Assembly: GCF_963924675.1 (NCBI RefSeq)
Contig: NC_089222.1
Location: 115,831,316 to 115,895,315, forward strand
DNA: 64,000 nucleotides
Direction: 5' to 3'
DNA from: Phocoena phocoena
Taxonomy: Eukaryota > Chordata > Mammalia > Artiodactyla > Phocoenidae
A program made the position numbers and the translations under genes. Below are positions 12,240-25,862 of the stretch, piece after piece (position 1 is the first letter of the stretch; each line of letters starts with the position of its first letter). The notes under the pieces are model-generated. The model did not search any database. It saw only the letters and a list, made by a program, of their open reading frames with translations, and had not been told where the DNA came from.

Positions 12240-13544
12240 GAAAACACTGAAGGAGGTGCGGAAGAATAGAATGGTAATCGAATCATTTCTTTTGTACATA
12301 TACATACACATCTATGAACAGAAGGGTGATTCGTGTTGATTCACTAGAAAACATGAAGGAAAAAAATTAACCTATCAATTCACCCACAGTCTCAGTAGGG
12401 TATGTGGAATTTCCTTCTTCTTTCCTATTGGTTAAAAATATAATTTTCAATATATATGATTAATGAGAAAAAGGGAAATTTAGACTCAAAACTACCACTA
12501 AGGATAGTATAATATGAAATAGTTCATATTATTATATGAAAAGTTATAAAAATATAGGAAGAAATATGAAAATATTGTTTGATACTTAAAGTAGATGGGT
12601 TCTTAGAACCAAAGGACAGGGAAAGAGCATGGTTAGTACTTGTTTATCTAGATGAAAAAAAATCTTCAGAAGTTTTGGAGTTGAAATTTTGTTAAATGCA
12701 CAACTGAAAATATTTTGGCTGCATTTGAACATTTTTCAACTCTAATTAATGAGATATATCCGAAGTATTAACAGACAGTGAAACGGAGGTAAACAAATAA
12801 CCAGTGGGTACAACTGAGAGCCCTTTCAACAGCTGTTTGGACTACATTTGTATATTTTCCATAATTTTTTAGCCAAAAATTATTGAATTCACAAAAAATT
12901 ATCTATAAATTATTTAAAGATATGCTTTTTTTTGTTCTACACGTAGAGAGTACTAAGTTTGTATTTTTGCTTCCTGACTTTGGTCAGATTCTCAGTCCTG
13001 AACTTGAAAGTTTTAGATGATAAAATTAAACAACAGTTGACCAAAATAAGATGTCACATACTTCTAGACTAAAATTCATTCTGATCTATATGGAGCAGCC
13101 CAGAGTAATCTAGTTTTAACATAATGTAGTTTATTCCTAGAAAGAAATAAAACAACTTATTTGCATTAATCTCAATTCTTTTTTTTTTTTTTTTTTTTTA
13201 GTTTAAGCATGTGTGGATCTAGTTAGATCCACAAGTTTTTGGCAGCAGAGATAAAGATGAATAAATTCATAAAGTGAAGAAAAGACAAAGTGCATTTTGG
13301 TCTTATTCCAAGGTGCTATATGTTTCTTGAAGCATATAGCTGTGTATAAGGTAAATACTATCTACCAGTTCATATTTACCTACTGACTTCCACTATAATT
13401 TTAAAGATGTTTGAACACAATGGAAAAATTAATTATGCACCCTAAATTTTACTTTAGAGATTGTGTGTTTATGAACAAATAGTCTAAAGACATTATTTCC
13501 ACACAATCTCTGAAAGTACCCAAATGAATAATCTGTTCACATAA

Positions 13545-13590
<46 letters not shown>

Positions 13591-14039
13591 TTATTGGGCA
13601 TTTTCACTGCCTCATTCATATTTAACCAATCTATGTCTACCATTGCTGGAGGTCCTCAGTAGTGATCACCAACATAAGGCTTTCTTTATAGACCTTGGTT
13701 GAAGTAAACACCCTTTTCTCAGTTAGCTCTGAGGTATATGAAATTTGACCACTTCCTGCTTCTTGGGAGTCTCTTCCCTTTCACTGTTTATGACTCCCCA
13801 GATTCATCTGCACTTTTGGAATTGTCCTTTCCTAATTCCCGCTCCGGATCCTGCTACTTGCTACCTAAATGTGAGTGTCACTGTAGGCGTGTCACTGTAA
13901 GCTAATTCCTCAGCCTTCTCTCTCTCTCTCTCTCCTTCTTATTTTTCCTGTGCTTCATTCTTAATGATTCCATCTCTTCTAATAGATGTTCTATTCTGTT
14001 CTAAGTTCGGTTTCAACTTCCTTAAACTAGATGATTCCA
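12240..14039. other. AT-rich sequence with microsatellites, no gene seen
   Basis: The stretch holds a poly-T run (about 13179-13199), a small perfect hairpin (13212-13233) and a (TA)n microsatellite (13549-13585). A (TC)n run lies at about 13918-13935. The pyrimidine-rich part from about 13640 may be an upstream extension of the L2 fragment that follows. Confidence 0.5.
13549..13585. repeat. (TA)n microsatellite
   Basis: An uninterrupted TA dinucleotide run of about 18 units. It is likely length-polymorphic. Confidence 0.95.
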
Positions 14040-14620
14040 TAGGTTCTATTTCTGCCTCTGACTTTTCTCCCTGCTTCTAGAATGACATTTCCAAACTTTT
14101 CTCTGGTTTTTCCATTAATATATCAAACTCAGTATGTAACAATTCAGATAGCACCAAAATCCAATTTTCCTCTTGATTTTCCAGTTTCCATTAATGATGC
14201 TTCTTTCTTCTCAGTCACTGAGTCATCTCTCTCCACCCTTGCCTTTGATCCTAAGGTCCCTGACTATTCCAGCTTACAAATCCTGGAAATTCTACCTAAA
14301 CCAGTCTGACCAATTTATATCCATTTCATTGCACTATCACCTTCCTGCTTTAGGTGTCATGATTTCTCATCCACACTGCTGCAATAGTTTCCAAATGATT
14401 ACCCATTTTATCAATGTTTCCTGTGTCAATTTATCCTACACTTGTTAACATGTAGCTCTAACACCATCACTTCATGTTCAAAATTTTGATGACTAATTAT
14501 TGCATATTTATTAATTATTAAGTCAGAATTCTTCAGTCTAGAATTCAAGAACCTCTCCAATATAGTTCCGATTTACATTTCTGTTCCTACCTCATGCTAC
14601 TTTTCTTTAGATGCTCCAAA
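14040..14620 (+). mobile_element. L2-like LINE fragment
   Basis: The 'catccacactgctgcaatag' sequence and, further on, 'gaattcaagaacctctccaa' followed by 'ctgttcctacctcatgctac' occur in the order found in L2 3' regions. Divergence is high. The overlapping short frames at 14082-14448 are by-products. Confidence 0.5.
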
Positions 14621-14699
14621 AGAAACAACTAGTTTTGAAAATAGATTTGGAAAGCTTATAGAGCTAACAGCTTTGTAATTAATAATATATGCAAGTACT

Positions 14700-14935
14700 G
14701 TGTGGAGAGGCAGTAAGTACAGTGGTCAGGGAAACACTCTAGAGCCAACTAAGTACACACTTTGACTCTAACAGTTACTACTATTTAGATGTATGACTTC
14801 AGGCAAGTTATTTAATCTTTTTGACTCACTTTCTACATCTGTAGAATGGGAACAGTAATAGAATAGTATTGGGAATAGTAATATCTTACAGGGTTGTGGT
14901 GAAAATGTATGGGTTGTAAATTCAAACCATGAAGA
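14700..14935 (+). mobile_element. MIR SINE remnant
   Basis: MIR landmarks are clear: 'gagccaactaagtacacact', 'atgacttcaggcaagttatt', 'ctacatctgtagaatgggaa' and 'ttacagggttgtggtgaaaa'. The copy covers most of the MIR length on the plus strand. Confidence 0.68.
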
Positions 14936-16384
14936 AGATTATGTGATTCGTTGTATGCTTTAGCTATTTATTAAAAGTGAGTTCTATTTTTTTTTTAATT
15001 ATTGGTGACAATTAGTAGTATTTATGTTATGACAGGCTTAGTATTTAGGGATGTCTTTAAATACCATCACTTTATGAAGCCTTCTTATTTTCCAAAACTA
15101 AATGTAGTCTTTTTTTAATGAAATTCTATAGAATTTTTCTGTTTGTATATTGTTCTCTGTTTGGCATGGAGGAGTGTCCGGTATGTTTCTATTTTAAGGG
15201 AGAGTCAGTAAAGAGTAAAACAGAATGGTTATTTGTCAGGTACAGAATGGGAGAAATGAAAACCATAAACATAACTAAATAGGTTGGCCTTACACATATA
15301 AATTAGCTTTAACAGAGCTAAACCAAATAGAAAAGGATATGTGAAGTTTGGGAGAAATCTTAAGATAAAGAAGAGGGAAACATAAATAATTCACATATAA
15401 TAACTTGGTGTTGTTACATGACAGATTAACGTTATCCTCTAACAATGAAAGGTGATATGGGAGGAGACATCCGTGCCAATGGCACTGGAGAAATGAATTT
15501 AAAGAAAGAAAAAAAAAACAACCAGCAAGTAGTATTGAAGGCAAAATTGAAATGTGTTGGTTTGGATGTTTTTCAATTTAAATCTATTAATACAGGTTAA
15601 TATAACATTTTCTGGATTGTATAAAAAAAACACTCTTTCCTTTGTAAGAGTAATTTATATATTTAAAAAATTCAAAATATTTTAATTGTTCTCTAAGCTT
15701 GAGGCAATGCTAATCAACACTGAAAAAAATCTTTATTTAAAATTCATGATTAGGATTTTCAGAGTCAAGCAAAGCTACAGGGATGGGACACTCATGACCC
15801 AGTTAATGTCTTAGCTGAAAGGTGTCATTACTTTATAAACTACCTAGTCTAGGAAATCTAGCTTGGGGATAGAATTCTACTCATAAGAAAAAAGTGAGTG
15901 ACAAGAAATGAAAAGTTAGGAAAGCAGTCCTGAGGGTTATAGTTATTCCATTTATTTTCATTCCTCTTTCTTCTTTTGAGTAAATAAATGAATAACAAAC
16001 ATGTGGAAAGTCCAGGATACATCACTCACTTAACTTTTAGGATGCCTAAGGCATTGTATATCACAATGAGAAGATAGAGTATGCGAGATGGTAGGTGTTT
16101 GGAATCAAGAGCAATTTCCGTTATGGTCAATGCTAAGAAAACAAAGGTGGTAGTTTCAAATCTAGAGAGAATTAGGGGAGATAATATTACTTCTTTATAA
16201 CCACTGGATCTTTTAAATCCCTTTAGATATAATACCTTCAGAAATACAATATGAATTCCTAATTAATTACAATTTTTTTGAAATGATTAAACATAAATAA
16301 TGCTTTAGGAAAATTTATATAATATACACGTCTTCTATTTAAAATAACAGTGGCAGGCCTGTGTTAGATGATATATATATATAT
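14936..16384. other. AT-rich unique sequence, no gene seen
   Basis: No recognisable gene or repeat apart from A/T runs and a short TA run at about 16371-16384. The 84-codon minus-strand frame at 15290-15544 has no identifiable features. Confidence 0.55.
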
Positions 16385-16520
16385 TTCATGATTTCATTGT
16401 TTATGAAAACTCTTTGGGATGGGCATTATCATCGCTATTTTACAAATGAAGAAACTGAGGGTCATAAAAGATTAAGCAACTTACTCAAGATTATATAATT
16501 ATTGTGTAGGTAAGCAAAAC
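16385..16520 (+). mobile_element. MIR SINE 3' fragment
   Basis: The segment 'gggatgggcattatcatcgc' followed by 'acaaatgaagaaactgaggg' and 'gcaacttactcaagattata' is the 3' half of MIR on the plus strand. Confidence 0.65.
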
Positions 16521-18600
16521 CTCTTAGACTCTGAATCTGAGTCTTTGTATCATACATGTGAAGGGGCAAACACAATTAGAAAAAAAAAGAACCCTAAATT
16601 ATCAAGGTCACTTCTTGTTTTTAAAACAATATACTTGCCAAATTGTTAATTTGGAAAAATAATAAAAGCATGGAAACTTTTTGTGAAATATGAGTGCTCT
16701 CTGGGGTTGAAAAAAAATTAGAATACACAAAGCTTTTAGAAATACAAATTTGATAAGTCATTTTTCAAATGATATACCATTACCTCGTAGGCTTAAATAT
16801 ATAAAAATCGTTAATATGTTATCTATTCTTAAAATCTACCTACACCTTCTTCTAAATAGTGTTTCTTTACAAACTGTTTCTAACTTCCCAAAGTCTTCAA
16901 AGGTATGAGCCAACCCTTTCTAAATAGATGGTTCTTCCTAGGTATTGATTCTGCCTTGTTGTTTTACCTTGTCTATCTATGTGACATCTCCACTCCATTC
17001 AGAGTTCATTGAATGCAAACATCCTTCTGATTAATGGCTAATTTATTATTTGCCTTGCAAATGTTTATCTGCTGGGAAATGGGATAAATACTTCAGTTCT
17101 GACAAGTAGGAGGGCCACTATTCTTGGCCTGATGGAATGGTCAGTTGATGGCATCCCAGAGGACCCTGGCCCTGCCTTGATTTTCTGAGACAATCTTCTG
17201 AAAATCTAAGTATCTATTTTTAATGAGTACAATGGAAAATCAATTAGCTAGTGGATTACAGAAGGAAATTAATGATAACTTTTGTATGGCATCTTACAAA
17301 CCTAATCACAAATAACCTGCATATGTAATCACTTGGCAATATTGTAACCTACTTATTTAAAATAAAAGTACACCACCAGAATCATAGACTTAACTATATA
17401 TTTACCAAGCTCTAAGACAGCATCACCGAAAACACTTAAAAACATACCCACATATGTAAACATTTAAAATCTTAAAACAAAAGCCAAAATGGACAAATAT
17501 GAAAATGTTAACAATGTTTTCCACTAAATGGTAGGTGATTTTTATTTTATTATTTGCACTTGATAATGTTTGTTAAATTGTGTAATAAAAACATATTCCT
17601 TTAAAATTATATAAATGGTATATAAGAAAATATTTCTCACAGAAAATATATCCAATGTAAGTTATGAATGCCACATCGATGGTATAAAGCCAACATTGTA
17701 TATACAATTATTTTTTATCTCTGCAGTGACCAATTCTGTGGAAAGCAACCTCATGAGACAACTGGGTATAAGCCACGGAAGTATTCCTAGTCTATTCTGC
17801 TTGTTGGGAAGCAAACAAAAATCTGTTTGTCTATGTACGCACAGATATTTTCACACTGATGCTAAGAAAATCTGGAGTAGGGGAACATATCTAACTCCTA
17901 CAAAACAAATACTTGTAAGTTTGACTATGTAAAACTATACTGTGAATTTTTCCAAACAGTAAAATTCCAGGCAGAATATAATAGAGCTATGAAATTATTA
18001 GTCTGGGTGTAATTAAATAAATAGCATTTATGAACTAACACAAAGAAAAGTCTCTTGCTGAGAAAGAAATACAGCTAACCGACAATTCTAATGCTCGAGG
18101 TGGTCTGACTAATTTAGGTGTTAGTTTCTCTACAACTGAAGGTAGGCAATGGAAATAGTGTTCTTTTTCTTCAAATTTATTTGAAATTATTAAACAATAA
18201 AACAGAAATAAATGGAAAACGTGAGACTGACAGACAAACCTTTTTTAAAAGTCTGACAGATATGCACATGTACCACCCACCCTGCCTAGAATATATTCCA
18301 CATTTTAAATGATGCCTTTCTGCTAAAATGATGGAGCTGAGGGTCTCGTCCTGATACTTACTGAGTGAAATTCATTAGCTGTGCATTTGGACTTTGGCTA
18401 ATAACATGAGCACAAGAGGAAAAGTTAGAAAAGTTATCTTAACTCACAAAGAAACATAAGACAATGTAATAACCATTTTTGTAAATGCTTTCAAGCCCAT
18501 TTGAATTCTCCAAAGTCTATTTTAATTATAAAAAAAAGAGGAAACATCTTTGTTCTGATATTAACTCTCAAAGAGAAATAATGCCAACAATTAATGTTAT
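16521..18600. other. AT-rich unique sequence, no gene seen
   Basis: The 105-codon frame at 17615-17932 was examined. It shows no domain, no signal peptide and no supporting splice context and is probably chance. No repeat could be named. Confidence 0.5.
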
Positions 18601-19030
18601 CCCCCTAAAAACTAACCCATGATTACTTTTCTAAGTGGGATGAAGTCGGCTCCATGTTTCTTCAGCAAGTACAGGCAATCTGCTGGGGTCCTGTTATTCA
18701 GACATCATATATGTAACGAGTCTTGACAACTGCTGATTATATCTTTTTTACAGGACTGCTTTCCTCTTTTGTGTTTGGCAGTTATATCCTCTAGTGTATA
18801 CGCCAATGCAGGCAACGCCCCATCACCGGTAATTGTCACTGGGCTCCCTGTCAGTGACGAGGAGAAAAGGGTGACAGCCTTGACATCCCACCACTCATCC
18901 CTCTGGAAAATTGATATTGTCCTTCCCAGTAAACAACAGCTCAAGAATCGACCAGTCCCGCTGGCACATCCCCGAACAATCAGCTTCCATTAAGGACAGA
19001 AGCCACACATTTATCCCACCACAGTCCAAT
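18601..19030. other. Unique segment with many CpGs; candidate conserved element or exon
   Basis: Within AT-rich surroundings, about 18790-18985 retains at least seven CpG dinucleotides without resembling a SINE. It is preceded by a splice-acceptor-like tract (atatcttttttacag, AG ending at 18753) followed by an open frame to a TAA at 18991-18993 on the plus strand. The minus strand is also partly open (18705-18944). I do not recognise the peptide in either direction. It could be a conserved non-coding element, a terminal exon or chance. Confidence 0.25.
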
Positions 19031-22000
19031 CAATAGGAAACTGACTTTTTCTGTCCCTTTTAAGCACCTTCTACTTGTATTTTGCACTTAATACCCCCCA
19101 ATTACAAACATCCTGTGGTCCTTGTTTGCATCACTGGAATTCACAGTAAGATTTGAAACATTCATTTGGGAGGGGGTAGAGAAATCCTCATATGTAATGG
19201 ATAATTTATTTTTAATATGATTAAGATGCAAATATTGGAGAGATATAAACTTCTGCTCCTTTAGATTTGAGACTTGCCAAAGTTTTACAAACATTTTCCA
19301 TTAACTCTTTCTAAAGGCTAAGTAATTCTATTACTGCCATTTACATATAAACCAAATTAGGACAAAATAAAACCAGATAACAGTACAGTTGATACACATG
19401 TGGCTTTCTAGTAAAGTGAAATGTGTATCACAGAGAAGATACATATTTTTTAATAGAAACAAATAACCAATGGTTATTGACTTAATGGCAATCATTAAAG
19501 TCTGATGATGTCCTTTTTCCCAACTCACAGATTTTTAAAGCCTCTTATCATGTACAATGCTCTGAAATATTAGTTATAAGACCATTAAATGCAATATGTT
19601 ATCCGTAATTATAAATACATGTTCATACATTTACATGCTTACTTTTTTACAAAAAAAAAATGCATGTTGGGTTGTGTTTAGTTGTATACCCAATGACTAC
19701 ATGGAAATTCCAAGTTTTTAGGGCATAAATTTAAAAACTGCCTTGTCTATAATGACAGTGATTTTATAATACATGGGCAGCCACCCAGAAAATACCACCT
19801 AGGCAGAATATGGAAGTGGATAAAAAAAAAATAGGATTCAGCTACAGTGACAGAAAATGCATACTCTTAAAAGGTGACGAGTGTCAGCTCTGGGGGGAAG
19901 GCAGTGAGTGGCTAAAGGATCATGCCGGAACACTCACTTGCTGATTTATGAAGCTTCCCATGTGTCAGTCTGGGAGGATGATGTGCTGCTCTATTTCTGG
20001 ACCAGAGTTAGGTACAAAGGAAGGAACCAGTCAAGGGAAGCCCATCACCGTCAGATGCCATCTCACCCCCAAGAGCCTCTAGGAGGACCAAAGTGGGGAG
20101 GTTCCTGCTCACCTCCCATCCCCTTTGTGGGGAACTGTGTCTGTTTCCATTGTAATCTCCAACCTTTTGGAATACTTTTAACTCATGAACTACCTTCTTA
20201 GAGTGACCTTTATCTTTAGAATAAAAAAAAGAAGGAAAAAAAAGGCAAACATCAAGGTAGTTATTACTAAAACAGGTTTGTAGTTTAAGCACTCAGTCAT
20301 AGATACAGAGAAGTTTTCACTGAAACATGTGGATAAGTAAGTTTGATTTACAAGTAGACTATAATTTTCAGAAGCAATATTCACAAAATTCCTACTATAT
20401 GTATGCTTGAATTCCATTTAACATGACATTTTTATTAATATTAATGAAATTTCTTTTGAGGAGTTTAAATCCAATGTTGGTACATATTAAAAGCGATTTA
20501 CAAACAACATAGCAAGTCAGGAGGTCTTATGGTTTCTTTTTATTTTATTTTCATTTAGAGCTTCTGTCTAGTAAATAAAGATAAAGGACTACTAAAGCTC
20601 GACAAATTTGGAGACTAAAGATGAAACAGAGGGTTTATTGTAGTCGTAGATAGCTACAACATCCCAGTAGGAATATTAAAAAAAACCTCCAAGTATCCAA
20701 GTGAAGGTTTTAAATGAACAAAATGTTAAATAAACATTTCACCTATATAACAAGCCTAATGACTTGTTCACAAGCTCAAAGAACACAGACATATATTTTA
20801 TATATTCACAGTTTTAGAAGCTGGAATTTGAATGCTTTCCATTTGTATACATGTAGACACAATCAGGACATTATACAAATGCAGGAAGTACAAATTCTTA
20901 TTCTGTGCTCATTTAGTCTTCTTTGAACACTGGAAATAGAATCACTCCACACTTCCCGTTGGCACTTAAAGACAAGACAACTATTGGACAAAAACACAGT
21001 TACCTAAACCTGAGAGAAATTATTCACATAGATGAGAGAAGGCAAGTCTCCATACTCCAGCACCAATTTTTGTCCTTCCCTGAGATGGACACTGCACTTT
21101 TTCAAGGTGACATGAGCAGGACTCCACGTGGCAAGAAGCAAAGGGAGCCCTTGGTGAGGGTGAAATTGAACAATTTGTTCATTCAATCATTAAAACATTC
21201 CCTGATTGAGCAGACTTTTTGTTTTAAATTCCATACTATGGCTTATGTACTTACTAGGTGCTAGGACAAAAAATTACAATTGGATAGTATCTTATATAAA
21301 GAGATATTCTAATGAAAGGGCAAGCAAGTAAAATTAATTATAATGTGAAATAAACACATTGCTATGAGAGTTAGTGTGAGGAAAGAAACCATGTCCAGTA
21401 CTTCCATGGTCTGGGTCTCTAAGGTGAAGGAAATGGAAAGGAAGATCAAAATTTTAATCAGACTGGATATTTCCTATGCTTCTTGCTAGTTTTTAAAGCT
21501 ATAATTTCACACATGTAATTGAGAGGACAAATGCTCCCCATGAATGTGAGATAACTCCGTAAATAGAAAGATTTACACAGTGAAATTCCTTTCAACTATA
21601 CAAAGTCATGATGTTTTCCTTCATAATCAAATTTCATAAGACCAAGACTAACAGCAACTGTAAGAACCATACTGGTTACACAGCCATTCTGCCATTGACT
21701 TAATCTTGTATTTAGGGGCAGGAGGTATGTTAAGCAAACTGTGTGCAATGTTTATTATTGTGGAGGTCCAAGTATAATGATGAAATGCCAAGCCATTGGG
21801 GAGTTACTGCACCCTCAACCTTACTAAATGGACACAATCAATACCTTAATGGGGATGTTTGGAATCAACCTTATGAGAACCAAATTGGCACATTACAACA
21901 CATTTTCCAGCTAAGCATTAAGTTCATTTCCTTTTCTCATTTGAATTACAAATTTCATTTCTCTGATCCAGGTAAAGACAAGATCTCATTTACAGGCTCA

Positions 22001-23376
22001 GAGTTTTGCCATGTTAATGTTCTACAAGGAACAATAAAGTTAATGCAGCAGAGAAACATCACGTCTCCTCTCTTGGGAGACAATTAGAATAGAGTATAGA
22101 GTTAGAATATAGAGTTCCATATTCCAATAATTCTGATGGAAGTGGCACAGGACCTCCCATAAAAAAATGTGAGAAATTTATGAGGTGAGAAGATTCAAGG
22201 ACTAATATATGATATTTTTAAAAAATGTTTAAAATGCAAAACTATAGTATAATATCACAAGCAGGATATTGACATCCACATACTATTTTACCTATATATG
22301 GTTATGTATTAGAATGGATTTTCTTTATCAGACTACCTCTATGCAGTGGAGAATTGATCTGGTTGACTCAAATATATTCATCTTAAGAAAAGAGCTCTGT
22401 GTGTATATGAATGTGTCTGTATTGGTCTATGGTATGTCTGTCTAGTTATCCATCCATCCTTCTAGAGAAACCATTTTTGACTATGCCAGAAATAAATTTA
22501 AAACATAGATGAATTTTTTTTAAAGTAACAGTAAGATATTTAAACTATTACATGCCACGTAAATTCAACATAATTTTCTCAAGCTATTAGTTTGTGCCCC
22601 AGATCATGTCTAAGTATAAGGTGTAAGTTGTTTAACAAAAGAAAGTTGTCAGCCAACTTGAGAAAACAGACATTAAACAAATGAACATGCAGATATGATT
22701 TCAAGTTATAATAAATACTATAATGTGAAATGACAGGGTGTTATAAAAGAAAATAGCAGGAGGACCCTAAAAAGATGCCAGCAAGTATAGATGGCCTCTA
22801 TGATTAAGGAATTTTGAAATATAAAGCACTATGAAATAAATGGCCTAGAACACAGTGTGTGTCGTTGGATTATTGGAACCTCTGTAGGTTAACAGTTTAA
22901 TGATTAGCAAGACTACTGTCAGAATCATCTAGACCTCTGCCTTATAGCAAGATTAACTCTCACTCAAAGATATTTGGGGACGATTTATATAATGTAAAAT
23001 AACATTTGTATTATCTACGTATGGGTTATTTATTCCTATAGCATGTCTAGACAGCAAGAAGAATGTCTTGGTTATATATACATTTTCAGAGTTAGTGGAC
23101 ATCACTGACATCAGAAAATGTAAAAATTTTGTATAGATTCAAAAGAAGCAAAATTTGTAACACCAACTTTACTGAAATTTTCAAAGTAATACTCTTAGGT
23201 CCTAAAGCAGAGATTTTTCAGTGTCTCCCACCTCTAGTGCCAAACCTCGTCACCCCTCCCATTCCCACATCCCCACTTCTCCTGGCCAAAAATGCTTTAA
23301 ATCCTTTGCAGGCTTATTAGACAAAAAGAGAAATGCATACCTTCTATAAAGGGTAAGTTATTTAATTCATATAAAA
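19031..23376. other. AT-rich sequence, no gene seen; possible old repeat remnants
   Basis: No exon is supported. Segments near 21180-21480 and 22660-22800 loosely resemble the unassigned ancient repeat family also suspected at 30060 and 35630 (features such as a 'gtgctaggac' motif, then 'taatgtgaaat' and 'tgacagggtg'). Frames at 19908-20201, 20923-21264 and 21743-22087 have no recognisable domains. Confidence 0.45.
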
Positions 23377-23391
23377 GGGAGGTTATTTTAA

Positions 23392-23603
23392 AGTTTTGTG
23401 TTTTTTTTGCGGTATGCGGGCCTCGCACTGCTGTGGCCTCTCCTGCTGCAGAGCACAGGCCCCGGACGCGCAGGCTCAGCGGCCATGGCCCACAGGCCCA
23501 GCCGCTCCACGGCACGCGGGATCCTCCTGGACCGGGGCACGAACCCGCGTCCCCTGCATGGGCAGGCGGACTCTCAACCACTGTGCCACCAGGAAAGCCC
23601 AGG
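23392..23603 (-). mobile_element. CHR-2-type SINE, full length
   Basis: The element is read on the minus strand. The short A-tail (T8) is at about 23401-23408 and the 5' end is at the right. The 15-bp target-site duplication gggaggttattttaa is at 23377-23391 and 23604-23618. Several substitutions at the 5' end (aggaaagccc instead of agggaagccc) mark it as a slightly older copy. Confidence 0.9.
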
Positions 23604-23618
23604 GGGAGGTTATTTTAA

Positions 23619-25680
23619 TGTTCCATGCCTTATAGCTTTTGATCAGGGAGCGAGTTATACACAGGTAGGTGTATACTGTTTGCATTAGCAAGGTTTCTAG
23701 AATTCATTAAGACACTAAACTTGTCATATAAGATGCTACTTCTTGGATCCTGACAATGGAAATACTGTTGCTTATCTCTTTGAAAGTTATTTTAATTAAA
23801 TGCAGAAGACAATGGTAGCTTTTTTTCCCAACACAGTACTTTTATCCTCATTCATTGTATAGTGGATATCAAACTGTGTAAGGTCAATATTTGTTAAGCC
23901 ATGCATTATTTTAATATCCATCTTCCAATCAGAATTACATATTTAAAGCATCCAACAATTTTGAAATTTAAACTGTGAAAAATATATAGTACAAATATAT
24001 TTTGTGTTATTATTACTATCATGGCCATAATATTTATTCTTAAGCTGTTTTATTCTTTCTTTTTTAGCTATTATATTTCACAGAGTATGCTTTCTGTTAT
24101 ATGCCCTATTTTTTAACATTGGAGAGTTTTGACTTAGGAAAGTTTGCTAATGCTCCAAGTTAAAACTTGATGAGTTTAACTCTCAAGTTTTTACACACTG
24201 AATTTGAGATGAATTGTATCTATATCTTCCTTAGAAAGAGATTATTTGTAAATGTATTGTTGGTATTACTGAATTTGCAATAGAGAAGTTCTAATTCTAC
24301 ATTATATTCAGACCATGACTTTGTATGTAACTTGGACAAAGCTACTAATTTGACAATGATATGGAATATGGAATATTCTTGTTTAGAAAGGAAGCTACAT
24401 GCTTCAATAAGGAAACATGACAGCAGAGAATGGGGCAAGAAAGAAGAGAAAGGAGGTAGAATAGAATAAGGGAAACAATGGTAAGAGAGACAAAGAAGAA
24501 TATATATTTTCAGAAAATAGATGGAAGTGAACGAAAGCTAACTTAGTAATTTTCAAATTGAATTTTTTATTTCTAAATCTGATTTCTTAAGAGGAACCGA
24601 AAATAGAATATCTTTGGGCTATTTTTCAGAAAATAAAAATAAATTGCTATGGAATCATTCTCTAAATAAACCAACTTCAAACCAGTTTACTTTTGTCATG
24701 TTAATGAAAAATTATAAGAAGGTGATATATTACTCTGACATGGAAAATAATTTATAATCTTTTACCTTACTTTTAATAACAACTAAAGATTGTGTATACA
24801 TATTTGTCCTTAATAAAGAGTTGAAATGTTGCTTGAAGAGCAGTCATCAAGCACATATAATACAATAATAAATTTAAAATAGTCAAATAAAGCACCAGCA
24901 TCAAATGAAGCCTATATTTGAACTGTCTTGGCTCCATATGCAAATGAAGCATCATAAAAATGATGCTGAGGTTGCATTTTATGGAAGATAGAACTTTGTA
25001 TTGTAGATGCAAAAATCCAATTCCAAATACATAATTATTATTATGGTCATAATGTGTTTTCTCAACACCTAACAACTAAACAACTAAAACCCCCTGGGAT
25101 TGAAATGCCCTAGGCAATCATGCTCCATTGACTCCCTCTTTCTGAGAAGTGCAGGCCATGAAGCTTACAGGGAGGGAGGGTTGTAATTAGCAGCATCTTC
25201 CAACCCATTGGAGTACTCCTTTTACCTATCTGTGGAACCAGTTAACCATTCAGTCATAAAGGATGCTTTAATAACACTTTACATATTCTAATTCCATAGA
25301 AAATTGGGTAAGTTATCATAGCAATAAATTACTCTTCAGCAGCCCAAACTCACAATACGATCCGTTCAAAATCAACATACAATTTCACATTCAAGTTCTT
25401 ATTAGTTTAAAATTGCAGTATCAGAATTTCTCTAGGTCAATCTGTAACTCCTGAGTAATTACATGCCAAGAATGCAGTAATTATAAGCTCAGTGTCTAAC
25501 TTGAAGTAGCAGTAATAAAACTGTAGTTCAAATGTAATTTTCTATACCTCTTATTGGCAACCGTTCACATCTAAAGTGCATGGTATGTTCCACAGATATT
25601 CTGAACAGTTTCATCCTAATTACTGAACTATATTACATATACCAGTTTATCAAATGAAATAATTCAGGTAAAGAAAACAC
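23619..25680. other. AT-rich unique sequence, no gene seen
   Basis: No gene-like or confidently assignable repeat sequence was found. The minus-strand frame at 24773-25075 is AT-rich with no recognisable motifs. Confidence 0.55.
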
Positions 25681-25686
25681 GTGACT

Positions 25687-25862
25687 TCTCTCTCTCTCTC
25701 TCTCCCGTCGCGGAGCACAGGCTCCAGATGCGCAGGCTCAGAGGCCATGGCTCACGGGCCCAGCCGCTCCGCCGCATGTGGGATCCTCCCGGACCGGGGC
25801 ACGAACCTGTGTCCCCTGCATTGGCAGGTGGACCCCCAACCACTGCACCACCAGGGAAGCCC
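25687..25862 (-). mobile_element. CHR-2-type SINE lacking its 3' end, abutting a (TC)n tract
   Basis: The 5' end, A/B-box region and most of the GC-rich body are present on the minus strand. The 3' terminal segment (the gcggtacgcgggcctctcactgt part) and the A-tail are missing; a (TC)n run at about 25687-25704 joins directly to the body at ctcccgtcgcgg. No clear target-site duplication is seen, because both flanks are CT-rich. Either the tail was lost in a slippage or deletion event inside the CT sequence, or the insertion was atypical. Confidence 0.85.

Noticed and set aside
17615..17932. 105-codon open frame
   Set aside because: No domain, no homology I can recall and no supporting context. 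I could not distinguish it from chance.
21743..22087. 114-codon open frame
   Set aside because: Same reasons: no recognisable domain and no conserved start or exon signals.
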